DNA of 64,000 nucleotides, taken from Mesostigma viride (Eukaryota; Streptophyta; Mesostigmatophyceae; Mesostigmatales; Mesostigmataceae). Below are positions 1 through 9,286 of this stretch, in pieces. Location: assembly GCA_009746045.1 (NCBI GenBank), contig RPFO01000089.1:236043-300042 (forward strand). The letters are read 5' to 3'. Within the stretch, counting starts at the first letter, position 1. Each line of letters begins with the position of its first letter. A model generated the notes under the pieces. That model searched no databases, had not been told where the DNA came from, and saw only the letters and a list, made by a program, of their open reading frames with translations. The position numbers were made by a program, and so were the translations under genes.

Positions 1-77
1 GGCGAGAGTCGGGGGGATGTGCGCCTGGCAGGCGCCTTCCCCTTGTTGTTGTTGTCCTTGACGTTGTTGGAAGCCAT
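1..77 (-). CDS. gag: gag N-terminus of the copia-type element (partial)
   Basis: An ATG at 77-75 opens a frame starting MASNNVKDNNNKGKAPARR, almost the same as the start of the gag-like protein at 23186 in the related complete element. Only about 25 residues are inside the window. It would be a nucleocapsid/capsid precursor. The Asn-rich and basic start is all that can be seen, and the assignment rests on identity to the related copy. Confidence 0.75.
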   Translation of the reverse strand, partial: MASNNVKDNNNKGKAPARRTSPRLS

Positions 78-578
78 ATTTTTTGTGTTTCAAAAAAATA
101 AAAAAAAGCTTTTCAGTCCAAGTTGGAACGAGTCTCACGACGATGGACAACTGCCGAAAGCTGAAATGGAAGGATGGTTGTATTAGCAATAATACAATGA
201 GAGTAGTGTAAGCTTGAGGGCTCAGAATGGAACGTCTGGGCAAACTCGGGTGCTGCGGCACTCCCCAGTGCTACGCCTATATGCCTATGGCGGTGCTCAC
301 TGCAGCACCTGCCAGTGGACAACTGGACACTGCAATGCCATGCGACCACGTCACTAGCAACCAGCTAAGACTCGGCCCGTCAGGCCCGGCTACACCGGAC
401 CTGGCGGGTCGAGCTAGCACCTAGGAACAGTCTGGCACTAACTGCACGTCAGTCCACCTGACGCCTCAGTACCGTACGCCCTGCCGTACAGTACTGAGGT
501 GTCCCGCTCAGCCGCGGTAGGCAATACGCGGCGCGCAGGCCGGAAATCCGTGTGTCAGCCTAAGCATCTCATCTAACT
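1..578 (-). mobile_element. Copia-type LTR retrotransposon, 5' end only (same family as the element at 22685-31162)
   Basis: The element reads leftwards and runs off the window. Its 5' LTR occupies 121-578 and is the reverse complement of the LTRs at 22685-23141 and 30706-31162. It starts AGTTAG and ends CCAACT, giving short inverted termini. Just inside the LTR, the sequence TGGACTGAAAAG occupies the primer-binding-site position, as in the related element. The bases next to the LTR on the right (579-583, ATAAC) should be one half of the target duplication; the other half is outside the window. The element is inserted into a remnant of the 655-bp LTR-like family (579-677). Confidence 0.88.
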
Positions 579-677
579 ATAACCAGCAACGTAAACCTAT
601 TGATTAATATAACTACTTCCTCTGCAGATATTAATCAGTGCAGGCTGAACCACAGTTCAGCCACAGTTTCGTTAACT
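579..677 (+). repeat. Remnant of the 655-bp LTR-like repeat family
   Basis: This stretch repeats the last part of the tandem units at 20376-21698, from ATAACCAGCAACG to the terminal GTTAACT. The upstream remainder of the unit was displaced when the minus-strand copia element inserted. It shows that this LTR family ends in GTTAACT, because the sequence diverges right after that point here and at 21698. Confidence 0.7.
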
Positions 678-1305
678 CGAATTACAATCGAGTTCGTAAT
701 CTACTGATTACGGCATTGATTTCTGGTGTCGTCAAAATTTACGGTGTTGTTTCCATTATAATATGGGAAGCACGCGTGAATTTCGTGAACCATCTCTGGA
801 GGCGCGGTGGATCCTTCGTCAAGCCTCGATTTCAACGTCAGCGGAGCAGTGGTCGAATTTGTTATCTCGAAGGTCGTCGGCAAGCATCTACGTACGAATC
901 GGCCTGCAGCAGTATGCGCCATATATGAACGTTAAGTTGCGCGTGCAGTGGAGTTCAGTTTTATGATCTGAATTTTACGGGAATGTTGTAGCGGACTTTT
1001 GTATTCCGTTTCTGGCCTGATTTTTGTGCACGGACTTCGCAATAAAAGCTTTGGATTTTATCGTTTCAAGGCCGGGATTTTGTGCTGCGAAACTGGGTTT
1101 TGGTTTCGTGAAAATATGTTGTTGTAATTACGTATGCTATACGAAAAACGTAGTTACGAATATGGAGTCCGTGGGGCCTGGTCCGGATTTGTTGCGCTTC
1201 TGCGAATGTAATACGAAGTTTGTTTCGTGCCAGAATTGCGCAATTAGTTCAATATTTTATGTTGGCTGCTGCATATGCGCAGTTGTGATGGAAGCATTGA
1301 TACGA
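678..1305. other. Intergenic stretch without a recognisable gene
   Basis: AT-rich DNA with several short inverted repeats around TTACGAA/TTCGTAA. Only short open frames without recognisable domains are present. No tRNA, rRNA or conserved motif was seen. It serves as the target region for the truncated LINE that starts at 1318. Confidence 0.5.
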
Positions 1306-1317
1306 AATATATATTAA

Positions 1318-1892
1318 ATTCCTTCTATTCCCCCAACCACCGGCCTGACATCGTGGTGCTGGACTTTGAGGGGGGTGGCCGGCATCTGCTTATTGACGTT
1401 TCGGTGGCGCGGCCCTTGGCTCTTAGCCACGTGGCTGGGGCCTCCCTCACGGCAGGTTACACGGCGGACCGGGCGGAGCGGGCCAAGCTCCTGGCCTACG
1501 GCGACGTCGGGCACCATCGTGTGGTGCCCTTTGTCCTGGAGGAGTTTGGGGCCATGGGGCCCCTGACCTCCGCCTTCTTCAAGGAGTGTTGCCGGCTCCG
1601 GGAGGACCGGCTGGACCTGGAGGGCCAGCGGGCCCCATGGTCGGCGCGGACCTGGACGTCATATTGGCGTCAGCGCTTGTCGGTGGCGCTGACTCGGGCC
1701 ATGGCTGACATCATGCTCCGCCGTACGCGGGCTGATTTTGCGGTGCAGCAGGGCTATTAGGTTCCTCCCGTTAGGCGTTTCCATTGGTCTTATCGTAGTA
1801 TAGAGCTTTGACATGGCTCTGTATATAGGTTTATAGCTGGGCGTTTGCTTTGGTTTGAGTGATTTCACTCTGCTGTAAGTAATTATATTTTT
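1318..1892 (+). mobile_element. 5'-truncated restriction-endonuclease LINE (copy D)
   Basis: This copy holds only the last part of the LINE (endonuclease domain and 3' UTR). It is flanked by a 12-bp target duplication, AATATATATTAA, at 1306-1317 and 1893-1904. The 3' UTR has the same diagnostic bases as copy B at 14916-16898 (GTTAGGCGTTTCC, TAGAGCTTTG). Copies A and C have GTTAGGAGTTTCC and TAGAGATTTG. Severe 5' truncation plus target duplication is the normal outcome of target-primed reverse transcription. Confidence 0.9.
1320..1760 (+). pseudogene. C-terminal fragment of LINE polyprotein (restriction-like endonuclease domain)
   Basis: The frame carries only the C-terminal domain. The block NHRPD followed about 15 residues later by LLIDVSVARP is the PD...D core of the restriction-like endonucleases of R2-type LINEs. 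It continues through VVPFVLEEFGAMG to the stop at 1758-1760. The zinc-binding CCHC block and the whole reverse transcriptase are missing because of 5' truncation. The domain would nick target DNA in a full element. Here there is no start codon of its own and it is presumably dead. Confidence 0.85.
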
Positions 1893-1902
1893 AATATATA
1901 TT

Positions 1903-4900
1903 AATAATATAATTACTTACAGCAGAGTGAAATCACTCAAACCAAAGCAAACGCCCAGCTATAAACCTCTATACAGAGCCATGTCAAATCTCTATACTAC
2001 GATAAGACCAATGGAAACTCCTAACGGGAGGAACCTAATAGCCCTGCTGCACCGCAAAATCAGCCCGCGTACGGCGGAGCATGATGTCAGCCATGGCCCG
2101 AGTCAACGCCACCGACAAGCGCTGACGCCAATATGACGCCCAGGTCCGCGCCGACCATGGGGCCCGCTGGCCCTCCAGGTCCAGCCGGTCCTCCCGGAGC
2201 CGGCAACACTCCTTGAAGAAGGCGGAGGTCAGGGGCCCCATGGCCCCAAACTCCTCCAGGACAAAGGGCACCACACGATGGTGCCCGACGTCGCCGTAGG
2301 CCAGGAGCTTGGCCCGCTCCGCCCGGTCCGCCGTGTAACCTGCCGTGAGGGAGGCCCCAGCCACGTGGCTAAGAGCCAAGGGCCGCGCCACCGAAACGTC
2401 GATAAGCAGATGCCGGCCACCCCCCTCAAAGTCCAGCACCACGATGTCAGGCCGGTGGTTGGGGGAATAGAAGGCAGCGCCATCCGCATCCTCGGACCGG
2501 ATGTTCGCGTGGGGGAAAACCGACCGAATCATGGCGAGCACCACCGTCAGGAGGACAGTGTGCAAATACAAATACCAATTCTGATTCTGTTGGCCCCCCA
2601 TGCAGGCAAGGTAGTGAGTCCCCGTGGGATCCAGCGGCTGCCCACAGCTATGTACCACAAGGCCGCCCGGCCGGAACAAGAGGCTGCGGGGCAAATAGCT
2701 GGTGCCGGAGCGCCACCGAGTAGTGGCTGGGAGCCAAGGCGAATGGGGGGCCATGGGAAGAGCACGAAGGTACGCCGAGCCCACACTCCGCAAGGAAAGC
2801 GAGAACAGCCACGCACGTCCCTGGGCGTTGAGGTCCGCGAAAAGAGCAATCCAATCAGCCGTGTGCAGAATACCCGCGTAGGTTTTCTGGTGTTTATCGA
2901 TGACGCGAGCAGGGAATGCGGCGGGAGATTGAACGGAGGCGACCGAGGGAGTGCCGCGAGGGAGGTGGCGCTGTACCGCCTGAGCGGCACGGACGGGAGA
3001 ACAGGCCTGCTGGATCTCAGCATAGGCCTCCTGGATGGCGGTGACGAAGGGCAAAGGGCTGCTGGGGTCCAGGAGGTCAGGCGCGGCCGTTGCCAAAAGG
3101 GGCAGGAGCCGGCAGCTTTCTGCCCACGACTGAGCGACGGAGCCCAAAAATGCTGCTGGGGCCAGCCGGGCCGCACGAGTCAGACCACAGCCACCCATCC
3201 GTGCAGGCAGGGAGGCAATGCGAATTGCATGTGGCGGGAGGTCGGGGCCCGGGACCAGCTGCGCCAAGGCCGACTGGATGCGTTCGTCGTGGCCCTCGGC
3301 GGCCAGCCGGACCTGAGCCGGAAGAGCGCCCCGGAGCCAGTGAACGACGCGAGGGTGAGCGCAAAACCACAGAAGCAGACCCTTGGTCTGCGAATCATGA
3401 AGGCGCGCAATCAAGGGCAGTACCTCAGTGCGTGCCTCGAGGGCGGCCCGCAGAGCATCGATGACAAACTCGGGGTCGCCAACCGGAACGCCGAGGACAT
3501 CCAACCCATGGAGGCGCTCGTCCCGGCCCAAGAGCTGGGGCGGAAAGCCGGAGCAATCACCTTGGGGCGAGTACACCGCGCACTTGGCCAGGGTCAACTG
3601 GAGGTTGATGTCGGCCACCGCGGTCTGCAGTGCCAGAAGAGCCGCGGTGGTGTCCGGCACAGGGCCCAGAAGGTAGATATCATCCAAGTAGGCCTGAATA
3701 GCGACCGCCGGGTGGGCAGCATGGACCGCTTGGAGGCAACCCTGGAGGGGGGCGGCAAAGTACAGGGGTCCCAGGGGGTCCCCTTGCTGGGTGCCCGACC
3801 GCGACAGCAGGCCGCCGCGAGTGCCGTCCTCCATGATGTGAACCAGTTGGCCGGGCTGGCCGTAGCACACGGCTGTCCAAGCGTACAAGTCCTCGAAGGA
3901 CTCCATGACGGCCGCAAACATGCTGGCGCGGGACAGACTGTTGAACGCGTTGTGGCAGTCGACCTTGACGACAGCGTGGGTGGGGTGGGCCTCGAGGTAG
4001 GCCTGCACCGAATGGATGAGGATATCCGCCCCGCCTGGAGTCGTCACCCCCAGCTGGGCCGCCACCGAGGTCTCACCCGCTGCGAGGGGCGGGCAGAAAA
4101 AGGCACGGAGCTCGGGCGCCTTTTGGCGGCAGATCACTTTGCCCACGAGCTTGCGGAGCACCTCACCGCAGGCGATCGGGCGCACCTTGCCCTCGGGGGG
4201 GGCAAGACACCCTTGAGCAGAGCGAGGAGGCGAGCGCCCGCTAACCACTCGCGCGCAGCGGGAGGAACGCGACCAGCCGCCAGGTCAATGAGGGTGTCAA
4301 AGAGAATGTCCTCGCCCCCATGCCCCACCAGGACCTCCAAGTGCTCGTAGCGCCAGCCCGACGGCCCGGTAGAGGAAGCCCGCGGGACCGCACGCATCAC
4401 CTCCAGGAAGCAGTCGCGGTCCAGCCGGAGGGGGGCCGGCAGGGGGTCCGGCACGGGCAGCTGGAATCCGGGCTCCGCAGGGTGAAGAGCCTCCAAGGCC
4501 GCCAGGGTAGCCGCATTGGCGGGGGCCAGCTTGGCCATTTCCAAGCGGGTCATGGCCCGGCTGAGCTGCCCCTCGCGGACGAGGCGGATGACGTCGGCGG
4601 CCACCCGCTCGAAGTTGACCTCCCCCGACAGCCGGGCCGTGCGCGGGGGCGGCACGCCAAACAGCCCCTCCCAGTCCCCCTGCAGAAAGCGTCGGCAACG
4701 GGCAATAACCGCACCCTGGAGGCCGCGCACACCACGCCCGAGAGGGGTGAGGAGCAGGCGGGGGGTCACCATGGGCAGTTTAAAGCCCAGCGGGTCGTCC
4801 GGAGCGGCGTGCATGCGCCGGAGAGAAACGATTGCACATTGCGCGAAAAGGCTACGCGCGCGGTGGGGGAGGTCGGTCAGGGTAGACGTCGGGTTGATGG

Positions 4901-5510
4901 CGCATGCATCCCAGGGAACCGTGTCAAGCCAACGCCAACTGGCCGAGTAGTCGGGCGGCGGGGGCTGGGAGCCGGTGGGAGCCGAGGCGGGAGGGGGGGA
5001 GGGGGCCGGGACTGCTGGCCGGTTGAGGGGCCGTTGAGCAACACAGGCGCGCGCGTGCTGAGCGCGCCCGTGAATGGAGTACACCCGCTGGCAGTGAGCT
5101 TCCGGGCACCGGTAACAGCTCATGGCCTGCAGATCCGCTGCGCCGAGATCGGGGTGCACAGCGCGAAGGTGCTGGCAGAGGAGGTTACGGTTGTGGAACA
5201 CACCAGCACACAGGGACCCCGTGGGAAGCAGCACGGCACACCGGTGAAGGCCGTCGGCGGGCGCTGAGTGGCGGGGAGCGGCGCCAGCAAAGGCAGGACG
5301 TGGGGCCTGCGGCGTCTCCCCAGCCGGGCCGGCAGGCGCGCGCACCACGACCCGACCAGCGCCCGGCATGCCCGCCGGGGCCACGGAGGAGGCAGTGCCC
5401 ACCGGGGAGACCCCCAGCGGAGGGGGATCGAGAACGCCGGCGCCCCTCCCAGGGGGACTCGCCAGCGCGCCCGCGACCACCCCAGGCCCCGGCAACGAGG
5501 CTGCGGTATA
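1903..5510 (-). mobile_element. Restriction-endonuclease LINE, nearly complete (copy A)
   Basis: The 3' end at about 1903 has the tail ATTATATTATT, as in copy C, and abuts the target duplication of copy D. The two copies therefore lie tail to tail and form an inverted repeat of about 570 bp per arm. The 5' end lies close to 5510, where coding similarity with the LINE at 47674 stops; I found no target duplication there. It is more than 95 percent identical by eye to copy B over their shared length, so activity was recent. Confidence 0.85.
2035..5495 (-). pseudogene. LINE polyprotein: zinc fingers, reverse transcriptase, CCHC, restriction-like endonuclease (frameshifted)
   Basis: The coding order from 5495 downwards has five parts. 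First is a Pro/Ala-rich start, then two zinc-finger-like blocks (C..C..H..H near residues 85-115, then CYRCPEAHC..H..H..C near 125-150). These would bind nucleic acid. A thumb/N-terminal RT block follows (GPSGWRYEHL). The RT comes next: motif A VKVDCHNAFN, motif B GTQQGDPLGP, motif C AYLDD. Last is a CGQPLD..GTHYLAC zinc block and the PD...D endonuclease. The frame breaks once near 4196-4203, where a run of eight C (minus strand) is one base short of the in-frame length, so two open frames (4134-5495 and 2035-4248) overlap. A second, local frame change near 2740-2665 is compensated. No clear ATG is present at the start. Confidence 0.88.
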
Positions 5511-6260
5511 ATTTCGTATGCAGCGGAATTAAGTGTTGTCGCTGCGACAACATTGGCATTGCTAGCAGGGCATGTCGGATATTTGTCCTATATACGTCGA
5601 TGACGATTATACCAACTTGTTTATGCGGTATAATTTTTCTTGTGCAGAACAAGCTCATGCTAATGAATGCATTGGCATTATTAATGCTGCATGTTAATGA
5701 CTTGTTTGCAAGTTCAATTTTGAAGGCGAAAGCGTGGCCGGGTCGGCAGCGAAGTCGCAGCAAGCGAACTGTATCGCTGAAGGCAAATGAAGCGCTGATT
5801 GCGAGCGGCTGCGAGTGCTGAAGTGATGATTCGGGCAACTGCGACTGTCGCCAGCGATCTGGAAAGAGCACGAGTATCGCTGTCAAGAGCGGGAGAGAGC
5901 ACAAATGTCGCAAGCGGCTGTCAGAATTTGTCGCCATCGACAATGAAAGTCTTCAAGGCAGCTGCTGAGCGTGTTGGGAGCGAAGGCTTCACCAGTGAGC
6001 AGTCGCCCCGGGCGCGAGTGTCGCGAACGACTGAATGCTATACGCAACAACAAGTGGAGTTACTGTTGATACCTTTGTTGCATGAAGTGCAGCCTGGCGT
6101 GAAGGCGCACTTGCAAGCAAGGTTGTGATTTATTTGATAATCACTTCAACAGGGTAGGTGCCCAGTGGGGAGCACCTGGATCTGCGGTGCAGCGCAGGGT
6201 AACATGTTATTTCTGCCATGCAAACAGGGTCATATTGCCCTCTTTGGCATTGGCAAGTGA
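5511..6260. other. Spacer without a recognisable gene
   Basis: Short open frames occur here, but none shows a conserved motif. Composition changes from AT-rich (5511-5700) to a GCGA-rich stretch (5730-6010). No LTR boundary for the old copia element that follows could be found, so that element seems to be truncated on its 5' side. Confidence 0.45.
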
Positions 6261-7277
6261 GCCGAGGTGGGTATATTAATTTAACCCAACCTGACGGATT
6301 CTGCCTTCCCTGGGCTTGCTAGGGTCCGCCAGGGAGGGGGCTAAGAGTGACTCCCCCATTACTCTGGATGAAGTTGATTTGCTCCCTGCACAGGTTGAGA
6401 GTCTCCCACTTGAGGTTGAGAGTCTCCCTGCACAGGTTGAGGGTACATCCATGGAGGAAGAACACAATGGGGTAGTGACTGGGTCTTCCCACGTCACCAT
6501 GGTGAAAGCAGTTACCACAAGGCAACAACGTTCCCACATGGCTCTTGGAGGTAGTTTGCGTACTCCTTCAATGTTGGAGCGTGGAAGTCCTGCCTTAGGG
6601 CAGGAAGCTCCTTTAGAGGAGGAGGATGAGGCTGATGGCCTGAATGATGCAATGGGGAGCTTGGTTGTAAGAGAGAGTGCTGTTCCAAGCACCTCACCTG
6701 TATTTAATAAAATGTCTCTTGTGTCAAACATTGCATTGAGATTGCATCATATGTTTGGTCATGCTGCCCAGGCACTCCAGTTTGCAAGGAGGCTGGGAGG
6801 GACATCTTTGTTTAATGCAGTAAAGCAGGTTGCTGAGGCTTGTTCCTGTAGGCTGGTTGCTCCCAAGCCTAAGAAGTCTCATGTCAGACAACCTGTGTTG
6901 CAGCCTGGATATGTACAATGTGATATCCAAGAAATCAGGAAACTGATTTTGTTGGTGGGTGTTGACAGATACACCAAGTACAAGGTGCTGGAGCTGTTGC
7001 AAGACAAATCTAAGCCATGTTTGGTGGCTGGGCTCCAGGCTATCAGATCCAGAATGAAACCAGTGATCCAGCTGCAGTGTGATTTAGAATTTGAGTGCTG
7101 CATGGGGCATGAAGACCTCCCTGAGTTATTTGTTGTGCACAGGGAGTCCCATGGCAGTCAAGGCGTGCATGGTGGAGAGGACAATCAGAGAACTCAAGAC
7201 TATTCTGCTGACGGAGAAGAAGATTCCAAGATTGGTTCCAGCTATTATCAAGACGGCCTGGTTAAGGTCAGTTGAGG
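6261..7277 (+). mobile_element. Old AT-rich copia-type element, 5' fragment (host of the nest)
   Basis: This is the left piece of an element whose right piece resumes at about 14875 and 16911. Joining the flanks gives a continuous integrase. The left piece ends in ...TTAAGGTCAGTTGAGG, and the right piece continues with an integrase-like reading frame up to a protease-like domain. Gag and the 5' LTR are not recognisable. Coding composition is T-rich, unlike the GC-rich young element inserted in it, so this is a separate subfamily. Confidence 0.72.
6316..7275 (+). pseudogene. pol: Integrase N-terminal half of the old copia-type element
   Basis: The zinc-binding part is visible as HHMFGH ... 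CSCRL (residues about 140-180). The catalytic core starts at YVQCDIQEI (first Asp) and reaches LQCDLEFEC (second Asp). Near 7130 the frame shifts, and the third acidic residue is found in the other frame as MVERTIRELK (7170-7200). The protein would insert element cDNA into chromosomes. The frameshift and the insertion at 7278 make this copy non-functional. Its C-terminal half is at 16911-17350. Confidence 0.8.
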
Positions 7278-7280
7278 ATG

Positions 7281-7591
7281 TTAGAATTCCAGGACAGGTG
7301 GGATTCCACGCCCCCTGCCACGGCCGTTTCCACGGCCACCGCGTCCATGGTGGGAGGTATGATACACCTCCTTGGTGGCCTCCTCAGAATCTTTGTCACC
7401 GTGCACGAGGTCCCATGCCTTAAGAAGTGCCGCCTTAGTTTCCTGTAGGGTGATACCGTCCCCGAGGTTTAATTGTGCAAGGGACGGAAGCAAATCCTCG
7501 GTCACGCCGGCGAGCAGATTCTCGGCCAGATCCTTGGGCGCCATTTTGGCGCCGGTGGCAATCAGGTCGTTATAAGTTGATTCCCCGTCGG
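7281..7591 (-). pseudogene. gag: Gag C-terminal part of the minus-strand LTR element
   Basis: In minus orientation the frame reads ...GESTYNDLIATGAKMAPKD and ends in an Arg-Gly-rich tail (GRGGRGNGRGRGRG). Tails of this kind occur in copia gag proteins and bind RNA. It continues exactly, in frame, from the N-terminal part at 13788-14201 once the inserted element and one copy of its 5-bp target duplication are removed. The stop lies in the LTR-derived sequence. No zinc knuckle is seen, possibly lost in the deletion that removed pol. Confidence 0.72.
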
Positions 7592-8020
7592 AGTTGTGCT
7601 CCCGAGTGGCATCTATCCGCTGGCCGGTAGTCGCCGGCCTGGGCGCCTAGTCAGGTGGGCATCAAAGATTGGTGTCTAGATGCTAGTCGGTGCCTAAGCA
7701 AGGTACGGAAGCCAGTGCGCGCCGGGACGGTCAGAGAACCGTCGCCCTCGGTAGCACAGATCCGCTGAGTGCCGGTAGTCTCGGGTTAGAGGCTCGAGCA
7801 TGCACTATCGGGTAGCCTACCGGTAGTCTCGGGTTAGAGGCTCGAGCATGCCTTATCGGTTAGCGCCGCGCCGCTGAGCTCCTTGCGGCCTGGCCAGCTG
7901 CAAGGGTTCAATAGCAATCAGTGGCGGCTGCGGGCTCAGCCTCCCACAATCGGTTCCCCAAACAACAAAAATCCCGTCTCCATCGCCGGCGTGCTAGCCA
8001 GCGGTGAAGGGCATTCAACT
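7592..8020 (+). repeat. 5' LTR of element 1
   Basis: Long terminal repeat of 429 bp with AGTTG/CAACT ends. Internally a block of about 48 bp around CCGGTAGTCTCGGGTTAGAGG is present twice in tandem. The LTR should hold the promoter; I see no clear TATA box. The position just after it starts TGTATTCACAAC and does not match an initiator-tRNA primer site. Confidence 0.93.
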
Positions 8021-8066
8021 TGTATTCACAACAGTCAACATTACCGTTGACCATTTTTCTGGGCTC

Positions 8067-9271
8067 ATGGCGCGTGGCGCGGAGCGAACGCCAGCTGCAA
8101 CCCAGGACCAGGGAACGCAAGCATCAACTCCGGCGGATGGGAGTGGCGCAGCCACCGTGGCGACTGAGCCAGCTGGGGCTCGGTCAGCACAGCTCCGGGG
8201 CAGCAGTCAGCACCAACTGCCCGGAAAGTTTTCAAGAAAGAAGAGCTGCCAAGTAAGCTGCCAGAAATTCTGACGCCGTCCGCCGTGGAGGAGTTTATTA
8301 ACAGCCTGGGCGAGCTCCGGCAGGACTACAACGAACTGTCCGACGCAGTTTTCCTCACCAAGCTGCGCCGGTCAGAGGTATGCAACGAGGCTACGGGTAA
8401 TGCGGACGTGCGAGGGGTCATTATCAACGCCAGCAAAGAGGCGTGGACCTGGCCCGACACAGTGAAGGCCCTGCAAGAGGTGCTCGACACCTCAAGCTTT
8501 CCTGACGAGGAAAAGGAGGGGCAGGCGCTGGTGCGCAACCTGTCGCTTGACCCGAATTACCTCAGCTCGGACATGGCCAGATTCGCGGCCCAGGTCCGGA
8601 GCAAGGGTGTCTTGAAGCACATGAGTAGCGAATATTTACTCAGCGCAGTTCTGGATGCGCTGGGGCTGACGCCAGAGAGCCGTGCCAATGTCAAGGCCGG
8701 TCTCGGCATGAAAATTGCGCTAGCTTCTTCCGTGGTAGTGGGCACCCCGGACGACCAGAAACGGTTCAACGCAGCCATGGCGCACCTCCGAGAGATGTTC
8801 AAGGACCGGGGCGGCCCCAGGCGTAACAACAAGCTGCCGACAGTTGCTCAGGTAAACCCTGTGCCTGCCTCGACCCCGCCAGCAGCTTCTCTGTCGGACT
8901 TGACCACTCTTGTTACCCAGCTGTCCACGACGGTGGCCGACAACGTGGTGCGAATGTTGGGTGGCAAACGCCGAGCTCGCGGTGGTCGGCACAACCAGAA
9001 CGCGTCCAGCAAACGCGGGCCGGGAGGCGGTCAGGGCAAGCAGCCTCGACAGGAGGGCGGCGCTGGCAGGCAGCAACAGCAGCAGGGTGGCGTCCCCAAG
9101 GAGAAGGTCGTCTGCGAGCGGTGCACCGGCGTGGGGCACACCGAGGCCAACTGCACGCTGCGGCTGGACCTCGGCAAGGCGACTCGAGTGTGCCGGCGCT
9201 GCTGGGCGGTTCGGCTTCCTGGACACGACCCCAACACATGCCGCGCCCCACGGCCAGCCATGCCCAAGTGA
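8067..9271 (+). pseudogene. gag: Gag of element 1 with two zinc knuckles
   Basis: The ATG at 8067 starts MARGAERTPAATQD. One single-base frame change near 8210-8225 is needed to continue into the frame that reads ARKVFKKEELPSKLPE and on to the long block 8285-9271. The C-terminal part is basic and Gln-rich. It carries CERCTGVGHTEANC (CX2CX4HX4C) and a second CRRC...H....C knuckle for RNA packaging. The protein would form the virus-like particle. It ends in TGA at 9269-9271 in the same frame as pol. Confidence 0.82.
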
Positions 9272-9286
9272 CGTCATAGAGGTGAT

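Noticed and set aside
2278..4350. 690-residue open frame on the plus strand
   Set aside because: It is the antisense of the LINE polyprotein. The same frame appears opposite copy B (14858-16060), and it has no recognisable domain. High GC content removes stop codons.
6316..6740. Separate short gene before the integrase with repeated LPAQVE/LPLEVE
   Set aside because: It is in one open frame with the integrase and is better read as the linker between gag and integrase of the old copia element.
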